A DNA stretch of 64,000 nucleotides from Klebsiella sp. RHBSTW-00484 (GTDB taxonomy: Bacteria > Pseudomonadota > Gammaproteobacteria > Enterobacterales > Enterobacteriaceae), in assembly GCF_013705725.1 (NCBI RefSeq), contig NZ_CP055481.1, forward strand, positions 2,976,001 through 3,040,000, read 5' to 3'. The notes below the pieces were generated by a model, which made no database searches, had not been told where the DNA came from, and saw only the letters and a list, made by a program, of their open reading frames with translations. Below, one piece after another: positions 54,975-63,947 of this stretch (positions within the stretch are counted from its first letter, which is position 1; each line of letters opens with the position of its first letter). Both the position numbers and the translations under genes were made by a program.

Positions 54975-54983
54975 GGATATCTC

Positions 54984-55445
54984 ATGAGTAGCATAATGAT
55001 TTTGCTGGCGCTGGTTGGCGGCGCAATGTTGAGCATGCAGGCTGCGATCAATGGCCGGTTAGGCAACCAGGTTGGCGTATTCCGTAGTGCGTTTCTCACT
55101 TTTGCGGTAGGTGGAGTGATTACGGCGCTACTGATTTTTTACTTTGAACCCCGTCAGGCGGCTACGCTGCTGGATGTACCGAAATGGCAGCTTCTGGGCG
55201 CATTCTGCGGCGTGCCCTATATTGTGATTATGGTGCTGGCGGTACAGCGTATTGGCACCGCAACGGCCACGGTGGCGGTGATTTTTGGCCAACTGGCCAT
55301 GAGTCTGCTGATTGATAACTTTGGCTGGCTGGGAAATGATGCCATCACTTTTTCGCCTGGACGGCTGGGGGCGATTATCTGCCTGGGGCTGGCGCTTTTC
55401 TTTATCTATCGCTCCAGTACGGCGAAAAAAGACAAAATCAGCTGA
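54984..55445 (+). CDS. YdcZ-type (DUF606) small DMT transporter, subunit 2
   Basis: A 153-residue homologue of the gene before it (LLALVGGAMLSMQAAINGRLGNQVGVFRSAFLTFAVGG). It begins 9 bases after its partner with GAGGATAT as ribosome site. Two tandem half-size DMT genes next to a divergent LysR regulator form a common exporter arrangement of unknown substrate. Confidence 0.87.
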   Translation: MSSIMILLALVGGAMLSMQAAINGRLGNQVGVFRSAFLTFAVGGVITALLIFYFEPRQAATLLDVPKWQLLGAFCGVPYIVIMVLAVQRIGTATATVAVIFGQLAMSLLIDNFGWLGNDAITFSPGRLGAIICLGLALFFIYRSSTAKKDKIS

Positions 55446-55603
55446 AAGATGGCGCCCACCTGTTCAGGTGAGTTGCCCCTCGCCGCCGAACACGACCATA
55501 CTGTTCAGCACCATGTTACTGGCGCTTAAGACAGGTTACTGTTGGGGAACATGGTTTTAGCCGCCGCGCGCCTGGGCATCACTTCATTGACTGGAGATAT
55601 GCT

Positions 55604-56236
55604 ATGCCTGAGTTTTCGTCGTTGCTAACCTTTGCTCTTGTCGCCCTTGGTCTGGTACTGACGCCGGGGCCGAATATGATCTATCTGATTTCGCGCTCGA
55701 TTTGCCAGGGAAGAAGGGCCGGGCTGGTTTCCCTGGGCGGTGTAGCGCTGGGTTTTGTGTTTTATATGCTGTGCGCCGCCTTCGGTATCAGCGCGCTGAT
55801 CTTCGCCGTTCCCTATGCATATGACATTTTACGTATCAGCGGCGTCGCATATTTGCTGTATCTGGCCTGGCAGGCGGTGAAGCCGGGAGGCCGTTCGGTC
55901 TTTGCGGTGCGCGATCTGCCCGCAGATAGCGGCCGCAAACTGTTTTTGATGGGCTTTGTGACCAATCTGGCGAATCCAAAAATCGCCATTATGTATCTCT
56001 CTTTATTGCCGCAGTTTATTACGCCAGGACACGGCAGCATTCTCTCTCAGTCTTTGGTGCTGGGGTTTACCCAGGCAATAATTAGCGTAGCGGTCAATGC
56101 GCTGCTTGTGGTGCTGGCCGGGCAGGTTTCACAGTTTCTTGTTGGACGTCCTTTATGGCAACAGTTTCAGCGCTGGCTGATGGCGACTGTCCTGGCAGGG
56201 ATGGCGGTAAAAATCGCCTTTGAGGCACGCAGGTAG
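55604..56236 (+). CDS. LysE/RhtB-family exporter
   Basis: A 210-residue, six-span LysE-type exporter: LLTFALVALGLVLTPGPNMIYLISRSICQGRRAGLVSLGGVALGF at the N-terminus and FVTNLANPKIAIMYLSLLPQFI in the middle. It probably exports an amino acid. It follows the YdcZ pair by 158 bases and may be a separate unit. Confidence 0.92.
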   Translation: MPEFSSLLTFALVALGLVLTPGPNMIYLISRSICQGRRAGLVSLGGVALGFVFYMLCAAFGISALIFAVPYAYDILRISGVAYLLYLAWQAVKPGGRSVFAVRDLPADSGRKLFLMGFVTNLANPKIAIMYLSLLPQFITPGHGSILSQSLVLGFTQAIISVAVNALLVVLAGQVSQFLVGRPLWQQFQRWLMATVLAGMAVKIAFEARR

Positions 56237-56272
56237 CAGACGGCCTCTCTGTATGCGGGTAATGGATATTGA

Positions 56273-56296
56273 CCTCTGTTGCGTTGCCAACAGAGG
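56273..56296 (+). terminator. Hairpin after the LysE gene
   Basis: CCTCTGTTG (56273-56281) and CAACAGAGG (56288-56296) form a perfect 9-bp stem; TTAATAGT follows, a weak T-run. Confidence 0.55.
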
Positions 56297-56451
56297 TTAA
56301 TAGTGTGACGTTGTCACTTATTATCCCTCACATACTGATACATTTCTGCCAAATCATTAGCAACCTTTCGGTAGGGCTCCCGCGTCGATAACGCTATTCT
56401 TCCCCGCTTTTCCCTTTTCAGGCCCTTTGTAATCCAGGTAAATGACCGCTA

Positions 56452-58371
56452 ATGTCCCTAATGAGAGATGAAATTCGCGACCACTCAGCGGAAGAGATGC
56501 TATTTATTCGCCGTGCTGTCATTGCTTTTCTACTGGTGGTGGTCTGCTTTGCCATACTGATTATTAACCTCTACCGCCTGCAGGTAGATCAGCACGACTT
56601 CTATCAAACTCGCTCAAATCAGAATGACATCAAAATGCTGCCCATTGCGCCGAGCCGGGGGCTGATTTTCGACCGCAACGGCATTCCGCTGGTGCAAAAC
56701 ATCACCCTGTACCGTTTACAGGTGATCCCGAGCAAAATCGCCGACATGACGGCGCTGCTGCAACAGCTCACGCCGATTGTTGATTTAACGCCCGAAGATA
56801 TTGCTGATTTCCGCGACGACATGCACCACAACAGCCGCTACAAAGAGGTGACCTTAAAATCGGATCTCAGCGACGTGGAAGTGGCGCGCTTTGCGGTCAA
56901 TGAATTTCATTTCCCCGGCGTCACCGTTGATAGCTATCAGCAGCGCGATTACCCGTATGGCGCGGAGTTGGCGCACGTTGTCGGTTATGTCTCGAAAATC
57001 AACGACAGTGACCTGCAAAAGCTGGCGAAAGCGGGCGAAGAAGAGAACTACGCCGCTGACCATAATATCGGCAAGCAGGGCATTGAAGGCTATTACGAGA
57101 AAGCGCTGCACGGCACCACGGGATATCAGGAAGTTGAGGTGGATAACCATGGCCGGGTGGTACGTCTGCTAAAAGAGGTGCCGCCGGTTGCCGGAAAGAA
57201 CATTTACCTGACGCTGGATCTGCATTTGCAGCAGTATATCGAGTCGGTGCTGAAGGGGCAGCGTGCGGCGGTAGTAGCCGTTGATCCGCGCGACGGCGGG
57301 GTGCTGGCAATGGTCTCCAGCCCGAGCTATGACCCAAACCCATTTGTCAGAGGTATTGGCTATCAAGCCTACCGCTCGCTGCTCGATAATACTGACCGGC
57401 CGCTGATTAACCGGGTAACCCAGGGGCTGTATCCGCCCGCCTCAACGGTTAAACCCTATATGGCGCTGTCGGCGCTGTCGGCAGGGGTCATCACCCCAAC
57501 AACTTCTTTCTTCGGCGCGCCGACCTGGACGTTACCCGGCACCCAGCGGCGCTATCGCGACTGGCTGAAGAGCGGTCACGGTATGCTTAACGTCACCAAA
57601 GCGATTGAAGAGTCGGCGGATACCTTTTTCTACCAGGTGGCGTTCGAAATGGGCATCGATCGTATCCATGAGTGGTTAAGCAAATTTGGCTATGGCCAAT
57701 CAACCGGCATCGATCTTAACGAAGAGTACGCCGGAGTGTTGCCGAGCCGGGAATGGAAGCAACGGGTGCATAAAAAACCGTGGTATCAAGGGGACACTAT
57801 CTCCGTCGGTATCGGCCAGGGCTACTGGATCGCCACGCCGATTCAGATGGTGAAAGCGCTGACTACGCTTATCAATAACGGCAAAGTGCAAAACCCGCAT
57901 CTGCTTTACTCTATGAAGCAGGGCAATAAGGTCGAGCGCTATCAGCCGCCGCAAAATTTACCGCAGGTTGGCGACCCGCATTCACCGTATTGGGGAATCG
58001 TGCGCAACGGGATGTACGGCATGGCGAACCAGCCCAACGGCACGGGCTATAAGCTGTTTCATACCGCGTCGTATCAGATTGCGGCGAAATCCGGGACTTC
58101 GCAGGTCTTCAGCCTGAAGGCTAATCAGGTGTATAACGCCAAAATGATACCGGTACGCCTGCGCGATCATATTTTCTATACCCTGTTTGCGCCGTATCAG
58201 CATCCGAAGGTAGCGATGGCGCTGATTCTGGAAAACGGTGGCGGCGATGGGGTGGTTGCCGGGCCAACGGCACGCGCGATCCTCGACCATATTTTTGACC
58301 CGGCGAATACGCCAGCGGCGCAAGGTGCACAATCGACGGTGCCGCAGGTAGACAGCGCCGACGCGCAATAG
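56452..58371 (+). CDS. Penicillin-binding protein 2 paralogue
   Basis: A 639-residue class B PBP of the PBP2/MrdA type: one N-terminal membrane anchor (AVIAFLLVVVCFAILIINLY), pedestal domain with APSRGLIFDRNGIPLVQN, and a transpeptidase with active-site PPASTVKPY (SxxK), EESADTFFY (SxD) and AAKSGTSQV (KSGT). It resembles E. coli PBP2 along its length. The genomic mrdA normally sits beside rodA; here neither rodA nor dacA is adjacent, so it is likely a second copy, comparable to Salmonella PBP2SAL. Confidence 0.9.
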   Translation: MSLMRDEIRDHSAEEMLFIRRAVIAFLLVVVCFAILIINLYRLQVDQHDFYQTRSNQNDIKMLPIAPSRGLIFDRNGIPLVQNITLYRLQVIPSKIADMTALLQQLTPIVDLTPEDIADFRDDMHHNSRYKEVTLKSDLSDVEVARFAVNEFHFPGVTVDSYQQRDYPYGAELAHVVGYVSKINDSDLQKLAKAGEEENYAADHNIGKQGIEGYYEKALHGTTGYQEVEVDNHGRVVRLLKEVPPVAGKNIYLTLDLHLQQYIESVLKGQRAAVVAVDPRDGGVLAMVSSPSYDPNPFVRGIGYQAYRSLLDNTDRPLINRVTQGLYPPASTVKPYMALSALSAGVITPTTSFFGAPTWTLPGTQRRYRDWLKSGHGMLNVTKAIEESADTFFYQVAFEMGIDRIHEWLSKFGYGQSTGIDLNEEYAGVLPSREWKQRVHKKPWYQGDTISVGIGQGYWIATPIQMVKALTTLINNGKVQNPHLLYSMKQGNKVERYQPPQNLPQVGDPHSPYWGIVRNGMYGMANQPNGTGYKLFHTASYQIAAKSGTSQVFSLKANQVYNAKMIPVRLRDHIFYTLFAPYQHPKVAMALILENGGGDGVVAGPTARAILDHIFDPANTPAAQGAQSTVPQVDSADAQ

Positions 58372-58386
58372 GGCATTATTCACTCA

Positions 58387-58437
58387 GAGCATAAGCGTTA
58401 ACGGATTGGTTATTTGCCGCCGTTAGCGCTTTTGCTC
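58387..58437 (+). terminator. Long hairpin after the PBP2 paralogue
   Basis: GAGCATAAGCGTTAACGG (58387 onward) pairs with CCGTTAGCGCTTTTGCTC (to 58437) with small mismatches. There is no T-run, but the place after a long gene fits a terminator. Confidence 0.5.
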
Positions 58438-58475
58438 ATAGTAGAGTTCTGTGTTGTTGTGAAAAAGGCGTTCTG

Positions 58476-59213
58476 ATGTCGTTAAGCCGAAATACGCTAC
58501 TTCTTATCCAGACCGGCACTCCGCCGGTTGAAATCTCCTCTGACCATGGCGATCTTCCCGTCTGGTTCGGTCATTTGCTCGCGCCGTGGCGCAATAAAAT
58601 CAGCGTGGCGCGGGTGTTTGCCGGGGAACCGCTTCCCGCGCCGGATAGCCACACCGTGGCGGTGATCACCGGGTCCTGGGATATGGTGACCGAGCGCCTG
58701 CCATGGAGTGAAATGACCGCTGGGTGGATCCGCGACGCGATGGCTATTGAGATGCCGCTGTTTGGCGTTTGCTATGGGCATCAGCTTATGGCGCACGCCC
58801 TTGGTGGCGAGGTGGATTACCATCCTGCAGGGCGCGAAGCCGGAAGCAAAACCGTTACTCTCTCTGCGAATGGATTAACTGACAGGCTGCTGGCTGACCA
58901 TCCGGCCCCCTTCAGCGCACATCTGACGCATATGCAAACCGTGACCCGACTGCCGCAAGGGGCGAAGGTGCTGGCCTCGTCCAGGCACGATCCGCACCAG
59001 ATTGTTCGCTATGGCGAGCATGCCGTCTCCACGCAGTTCCACCCGGAAATCACTCCGGAAATTGCTCGATCGCTGATTGCGTATCGTCAGGCGGTACTGC
59101 GTAATGAGGGCGTTGACCCGGACAAACTGAGCCGTGAAGTCGAAGAGAGTCCTGTGGCATCGGCGATTTTGACTCGTTTTGTGGCTAACTATTTGCCGCC
59201 GGATAACGTCTGA
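58476..59213 (+). CDS. Class I glutamine amidotransferase-like protein
   Basis: A 245-residue stand-alone GATase1 domain. The nucleophile Cys is in PLFGVCYGHQLMAHALGG near residue 100 and the His-x-Glu pair in STQFHPEITPEIA. Relatives include YfeJ-like and gamma-glutamyl hydrolase-like proteins that act on small molecules. Substrate unknown. It lies 104 bases after the PBP2 paralogue and ends at a strong hairpin. Confidence 0.88.
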   Translation: MSLSRNTLLLIQTGTPPVEISSDHGDLPVWFGHLLAPWRNKISVARVFAGEPLPAPDSHTVAVITGSWDMVTERLPWSEMTAGWIRDAMAIEMPLFGVCYGHQLMAHALGGEVDYHPAGREAGSKTVTLSANGLTDRLLADHPAPFSAHLTHMQTVTRLPQGAKVLASSRHDPHQIVRYGEHAVSTQFHPEITPEIARSLIAYRQAVLRNEGVDPDKLSREVEESPVASAILTRFVANYLPPDNV

Positions 59214-59229
59214 TTTTTCCGTTTTGTAT

Positions 59230-59264
59230 CACCGTGTATCTGAGCGCAATGACGATACACGGTG
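59230..59264. promoter_or_regulatory. Perfect 11-bp inverted repeat between amidotransferase and hydrolase genes
   Basis: CACCGTGTATC (59230-59240) and GATACACGGTG (59254-59264) are exact inverted copies around 13 bases. No T-run follows. It could stop transcription from upstream or be an operator for the hydrolase gene. Confidence 0.5.
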
Positions 59265-59352
59265 CGACAAAATCCCCCCTCTGCGCGCACAGTGCAGATA
59301 CATCGCGGTGTTGTGATAGGCCTGTCATCCAAACCATGAAGAGGCAACCATC

Positions 59353-60345
59353 ATGAACACCACTTTTTTATCCCGTAAATATGCCGCCCTGGCGCTAATC
59401 TGCTCCTCACTGGTTTCCGCCAGCGTCTGCGCGGCGGAGGACAGCGCCGCCTTTAACGCTCTGCATCAGATACAGGCGGGCGATCTCAATATTGGCTATG
59501 TTGATATCGGCCCGCGCGACGGGCAAGCGGTGATCCTGCTACACGGCTGGCCTTATGATATTCAGAGCTACGCCGCCGTCGCCCCGGCGCTGGCGCAGAA
59601 GGGCTACCGGGTGATCGTGCCTTATCTGCGCGGTTACGGCACCACGCGCTTTATTTCAGCGAAAACGCCGCGCAACGGTCAGCCTTCGGCGATGGCGAAA
59701 GATATCGTCAATCTGATGGATGCCTTGCATATCAAACAGGCTGATTTTGCCGGTTTTGACTGGGGCGCACGTACGGCGGATATCGTAGCCGCGCTGTGGC
59801 CTGAGCGGGTGAAATCGCTGGTTTCGGTGAGCGGGTATCTGATTAGCAGCCAGCAAATTGGCGAAAAACCGCTGCCGCCGCAGGCCGAGCTGTCGTGGTG
59901 GTATCAGTTCTATTTTGCCACCCCGCGCGGTGAGGCGGGCTATCGGCAGAACACTCACGATTTTGCGAAGTTTATCTGGCATCAGGCTTCACCGGGCTGG
60001 CAGTTTAGCGATACGCAGTTTGCACAGAGCGCGCAGGCGCTGGATAACCCCGATCACGTGGCGGTGACCATTAGCAACTACCGCTGGCGCTTAGGGCTGG
60101 AGAAAGGCGAAGCGAAATACGCAAACTACGAGCAGAAACTGGCGGCTTTGCCGACTATTGGCGTTCCAACCATCACCATCGAAGGTGATAACAACGGTGC
60201 ACCGCACCCGGCACCTGAAAGCTATCGCGCTAAATTTACTGGCAAATACGAGCATCGCGAATTCAAAGGCAATATCGGCCATAACCCGCCGCAGGAAGCC
60301 CCCCAGGCGTTCGTGCAGGCAGTTGTCGATGCCGATCATCTGTAA
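59353..60345 (+). CDS. Exported alpha/beta hydrolase (haloalkane dehalogenase/epoxide hydrolase type)
   Basis: A 330-residue protein with a Sec signal (LALICSSLVSASVCAAED, cleavage near CAA-ED) and the alpha/beta-hydrolase fold: oxyanion region VILLHGWPYDIQSY, nucleophile Asp in ADFAGFDWGARTADIV, and final His in EFKGNIGHNPPQEAP. The Asp nucleophile and HGWP place it with epoxide hydrolases and dehalogenases. GAGGCAACC precedes the ATG. Substrate unknown; the adjacent two-component genes may control it. Confidence 0.9.
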   Translation: MNTTFLSRKYAALALICSSLVSASVCAAEDSAAFNALHQIQAGDLNIGYVDIGPRDGQAVILLHGWPYDIQSYAAVAPALAQKGYRVIVPYLRGYGTTRFISAKTPRNGQPSAMAKDIVNLMDALHIKQADFAGFDWGARTADIVAALWPERVKSLVSVSGYLISSQQIGEKPLPPQAELSWWYQFYFATPRGEAGYRQNTHDFAKFIWHQASPGWQFSDTQFAQSAQALDNPDHVAVTISNYRWRLGLEKGEAKYANYEQKLAALPTIGVPTITIEGDNNGAPHPAPESYRAKFTGKYEHREFKGNIGHNPPQEAPQAFVQAVVDADHL

Positions 60346-60426
60346 CTGCTGCGCCGGGGTGTGAAGTTGCGCTTCCGGCGATAGCGCATATTCTCTTTGA
60401 GTGGCATTTTTTTACCGGAGCCTGCT

Positions 60427-61167
60427 TTGGAACGTATTGATCATATTCTGGTTGTTGATGATGACCGCGATATTCGTGAGCTGGTCACCGGTTATCTGGA
60501 AAAGTCGGGATATCGCGCGACGGGGGCCGCCAACGGCAAAGCGATGTGGGCGGTACTCAACGCGCATCAAGTGGACCTGATCGTTCTGGATCTGATGCTG
60601 CCCGGCGGCGACGGTTTAATTCTCTGTCGCCAACTGCGCAGCAACGGTCAGCAGGATATTCCGGTTCTGATGTTGACCGCGCGAACCGACGACAGCGACC
60701 GAATTCTGGGGCTTGAAATGGGTGCCGATGACTATCTGGTGAAGCCCTTTGTCGCTCGCGAGCTGCTGGCGCGCATCAAGGCCATTCTGCGCCGCACCCG
60801 GGCGCTGCCGCCAAATTTGCAGATTACCGAGGCCGGACGACTCATCGCCTTTGGCGGCTGGCTGCTGGATACCTCGGCAAGGCATCTGCTTGATGACAGC
60901 GGTACCATCGTTGCGCTAAGCGGTGCGGAATATCGGTTATTGCGGGTTTTCCTCGATCACCCGCAGCGGGTACTGAATCGCGATCAGCTGCTGAATTTGA
61001 CGCAGGGAAGGGATGCCGAACTGTTCGAGCGCTCCATTGACCTGCTGGTGAGCCGTTTACGTCAGCGCCTGCGCGAAGATGCCCGCGAACCGGCCTATAT
61101 CAAAACCGTCCGTAGCGAAGGCTATGTGCTCTCGGTTCCGGTGTCGATTCGCGAGGCCCGCGAATGA
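60427..61167 (+). CDS. OmpR-family response regulator
   Basis: A 246-residue regulator: receiver with HILVVDDDRD, phosphoacceptor Asp in LIVLDLMLPGGDG (about residue 56) and VLMLTAR, LVKPF near 110, then an OmpR winged helix (LSGAEYRLLRVFLDHPQRVLNRDQLL ... RSIDLLVSRLRQRL). The start was placed at TTG 60427 (LERIDHIL), which has GGAG six bases upstream; the frame extends 10 codons further. The stop overlaps the histidine kinase start (ATGA). Confidence 0.9.
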   Translation: MERIDHILVVDDDRDIRELVTGYLEKSGYRATGAANGKAMWAVLNAHQVDLIVLDLMLPGGDGLILCRQLRSNGQQDIPVLMLTARTDDSDRILGLEMGADDYLVKPFVARELLARIKAILRRTRALPPNLQITEAGRLIAFGGWLLDTSARHLLDDSGTIVALSGAEYRLLRVFLDHPQRVLNRDQLLNLTQGRDAELFERSIDLLVSRLRQRLREDAREPAYIKTVRSEGYVLSVPVSIREARE

Positions 61168-62507
61168 AGCTTTGGCCCGCATCGTTGCAGTCCCGACTGG
61201 TTGTGATGATTTTCCTCGCGCTGCTGCTGGCCAACGCCTTAACGCTATCTTTGTTACTTTATGAACGAATGAGCAGCGCCCGCAGCGTGATGCTGGGCAA
61301 CCTCGAATACGATGTCGCCACCAGCGTGGCGATCCTTAATCGTCTTCCTGCCGCCGAACGCCCACAGTGGCTGGCGCGGCTGGCACGCGGTAACTATCGC
61401 TATCAGCTTACGGCGGGGCAAGGCGGCGACTATCCCACCAGCTGGCGGGTACGTGATGCGGTGCGGACATTGCAAGAAACGCTCGGCGGCACTTATCCGC
61501 TAAGCATTGTGGCGATCCCCGGTCCGCGCGAGCATATTCAGGCCCACGTCACGCTGCACGACGGCGCGCCGCTAACCATTGATTTGTGGCCGCGCCTGCC
61601 GGCGATCGCCCGTTGGCTACCCGTGGTACTGGCCGCACAATTCTTACTGTTGTTGTTTTGTGCCTGGTACGCCGTGCGTCAGGTGGTGCGCCCGATGACC
61701 CGTTTCACCCGCGCCATTGACCACCTCGAACCGGCAATGAATGTGCCTGAGGTGATGGCAGAACAAGGGCCGCTTGAAGTTCGCCACGCGGCGCGGGCAT
61801 TTAACGCCATGCAGACGCGTATTCACGACCATTTACAGGAGCGGGCGCGGATCCTCGCGGCGATCTCTCACGATCTGCAAACGCCAATTACCCGTATGAA
61901 GCTGCGGGTTGAGATGGCGGAGCGGCCGGAACTACGCGACAAGCTTCTGGAGGACCTGGACAACATGACCCGCCTGGTCAGAGAGGGGATCGCTTTTGCC
62001 CGCTCCACCCAGCCGCTGGAAGAGACGCGCCAGCGCCTCAACCTGAATGATTTTCTCGACACTATCGTCTGTGATTATGCTGATGTTGGCAAAGCGGTGC
62101 GCTTTATTCCCGGCGCTATCCAGCGACCGGTGCTGATTCAGCCGCAGGCGCTGCGGCGCATTATGAGCAATCTGATTGATAATGGGCTGAAATTTGGCGA
62201 TAGCGTCACCGTTAGCCTCGAAGATGCGCAAAATGGTGATATTACAATTAAGGTTGCCGATGAAGGGCCAGGGATCCCCGATGATCAACTGGAGGCGGTG
62301 CTGCAACCTTTTTATCGGCTGGAGAATTCGCGCAATCGCGATACCGGCGGCACTGGGCTGGGTCTGGCAATTGCCGCACAGCTAGCCAGTCAGATGGCGG
62401 GCAAGCTGACGTTGCGCAACTGCTCAAGCGGCGGTCTGGAGGCCTCGGTGCTGCTGTTTGCCACCGCTTTGTATCCTTCTGTATCCCCGAGCGCTACAGA
62501 TAACTAA
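61164..62507 (+). CDS. Sensor histidine kinase (EnvZ type)
   Basis: A 447-residue kinase: N-terminal membrane helix (LVVMIFLALLLANALTLSLLL), periplasmic sensor of about 120 residues, second helix (WLPVVLAAQFLLLLFCAWYA), HAMP, phospho-His in LAAISHDLQTPITRMKLRVE, and the ATPase with NLIDNGLKF, VADEGPGIP and GGTGLGLAIAAQLAS. It is coupled to the response regulator. The signal is unknown. Confidence 0.95.
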   Translation: MKLWPASLQSRLVVMIFLALLLANALTLSLLLYERMSSARSVMLGNLEYDVATSVAILNRLPAAERPQWLARLARGNYRYQLTAGQGGDYPTSWRVRDAVRTLQETLGGTYPLSIVAIPGPREHIQAHVTLHDGAPLTIDLWPRLPAIARWLPVVLAAQFLLLLFCAWYAVRQVVRPMTRFTRAIDHLEPAMNVPEVMAEQGPLEVRHAARAFNAMQTRIHDHLQERARILAAISHDLQTPITRMKLRVEMAERPELRDKLLEDLDNMTRLVREGIAFARSTQPLEETRQRLNLNDFLDTIVCDYADVGKAVRFIPGAIQRPVLIQPQALRRIMSNLIDNGLKFGDSVTVSLEDAQNGDITIKVADEGPGIPDDQLEAVLQPFYRLENSRNRDTGGTGLGLAIAAQLASQMAGKLTLRNCSSGGLEASVLLFATALYPSVSPSATDN

Positions 62508-62609
62508 GCTGACAAATTCCCGCGATTTCAGACACTTTAGCCATACATACGCCTGCTGTAATGGGTTGGCTGCCGCTTCAGGCAGCTAACTCATCTGAGG
62601 AGAGCGTGT

Positions 62610-63800
62610 ATGTCCATTCTGATTGCTTTTTTCGGCGGTATGCTGACGCTGCTGAGCCCCTGTACCTTGCCGGTTATCCCGTTAATTTTTGCCAGCGTGC
62701 GCGGTAAAAGGGCTCATCTGCTGCTGATGCTTAGCGGCATGGTGCTGATGTTTACCGCCGTTTCGCTGCTGGTGACGGTTGCCAGCAGTTGGGTGGTGAG
62801 CCTGACGCTTGCCGGACGCTGGCTGGCGCTGCTGTTTTTGGCGCTGGTCGGAGTGAGCCTGATATCCACAAAGGCCGCGCAACGCCTGGCGGCTCCGGTG
62901 GTGGCGTTAGGTAATCGTATTAACGCGCGCAGCTATCAGCACGCCGGAGGGGCGGGCGCGCTGCTGGCGGGTCTGGCCACCGGCTTGCTGTGGGCACCGT
63001 GCGCCGGGCCGGTACTGGGCGCGATCCTCAGCCTTGGATTTATTCAGGGCAGCTCGGTCACTAGCGGATTACTGCTGCTGTCTTACGGCAGCGGCAGCGC
63101 GCTGATGCTGGCTCTGTTGTGGCTGTTCGGCTCCCGGCTGACTGCGCGTTTGCGTAAAGGTCTGGCTTTTAGCGAACGCCTGCGTCAGCTGGCGGGCGTG
63201 GCGATGCTGGCATCGGTGGTGCTGATAGCCCGCGGGGCGGACAGTTTTCTACAAGGGGCTAACGGATTGACGCAACGGCTGGAGCAGCGTCTCAGCGCTG
63301 GTTTGCCGCAGCCGGAGCAAAAAGCGGTTCTACAGCCGGTTGTTGCGCCGCAGCCAACCAGCGAAATGCCTGCACTGGAAGGTGGTAGCGCGTGGATCAA
63401 TAGTCCGCCGCTCAGTAACGCTTCGCTAAAGGGCAAAGTGGTGTTAATCGACTTCTGGACCCGAGATTGTATTAACTGCCAGCATACGCTGCCCTACGTG
63501 CGCGAGTGGTCGAATAAATATCGCGCTGCCGGGCTGGTGGTGGTGGGCGTACATACTCCGGAGTATCCGTGGGAGCGTTCGCTGCCCGCGCTGCGTGAAG
63601 CGGTCACAAAATGGCAACTGACTTACCCTATTGTGGCGGATAACGGTTACGCCATCTGGAACGCGTTTGGTAATCAGTATTGGCCCGCGCATTATCTGTT
63701 CGATGCCAAAGGCAAGCTGCGCTATACGGCTTTTGGCGAAGGAGACTACGTCCAGCAGGAGAAGATGATCCAGCAGCTGTTACAAGAGGCGAGAGCCTGA
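62610..63800 (+). CDS. DipZ-like cytochrome c biogenesis/thioredoxin fusion
   Basis: The 396-residue protein joins a CcdA/DsbD-beta membrane domain (residues about 1-215; Cys in GGMLTLLSPCTLPVIPL and LLWAPCAGPVLGA) to a thioredoxin-like domain (about 260-396) with a Cys-x2-Cys in IDFWTRDCINCQHTLPYV. The order is that of mycobacterial DipZ. Electrons from cytoplasmic thioredoxin would be moved to periplasmic thiols. GAGGAGAG lies upstream. Placed just after a two-component system, it may be under its control. Confidence 0.92.
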   Translation: MSILIAFFGGMLTLLSPCTLPVIPLIFASVRGKRAHLLLMLSGMVLMFTAVSLLVTVASSWVVSLTLAGRWLALLFLALVGVSLISTKAAQRLAAPVVALGNRINARSYQHAGGAGALLAGLATGLLWAPCAGPVLGAILSLGFIQGSSVTSGLLLLSYGSGSALMLALLWLFGSRLTARLRKGLAFSERLRQLAGVAMLASVVLIARGADSFLQGANGLTQRLEQRLSAGLPQPEQKAVLQPVVAPQPTSEMPALEGGSAWINSPPLSNASLKGKVVLIDFWTRDCINCQHTLPYVREWSNKYRAAGLVVVGVHTPEYPWERSLPALREAVTKWQLTYPIVADNGYAIWNAFGNQYWPAHYLFDAKGKLRYTAFGEGDYVQQEKMIQQLLQEARA

Positions 63801-63848
63801 CAAAGGTTTTAGTGACAACGTCACTTATTTAAATGTAAAAATAAATAT

Positions 63849-63872
63849 CCTCCGGCATAGCCGGAGGTTTTT
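63849..63872 (+). terminator. Intrinsic terminator after the DipZ-like gene
   Basis: CCTCCGGC-ATA-GCCGGAGG (63849-63867) is a perfect 8-bp stem followed by TTTTT. Confidence 0.88.
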
Positions 63873-63947
63873 CATATGCGCCTATAAGGCTCTGTTGCCA
63901 GCCGCGCCCTAACAGGCGCATCGCGATCTGACATTTGCATTTATGGA

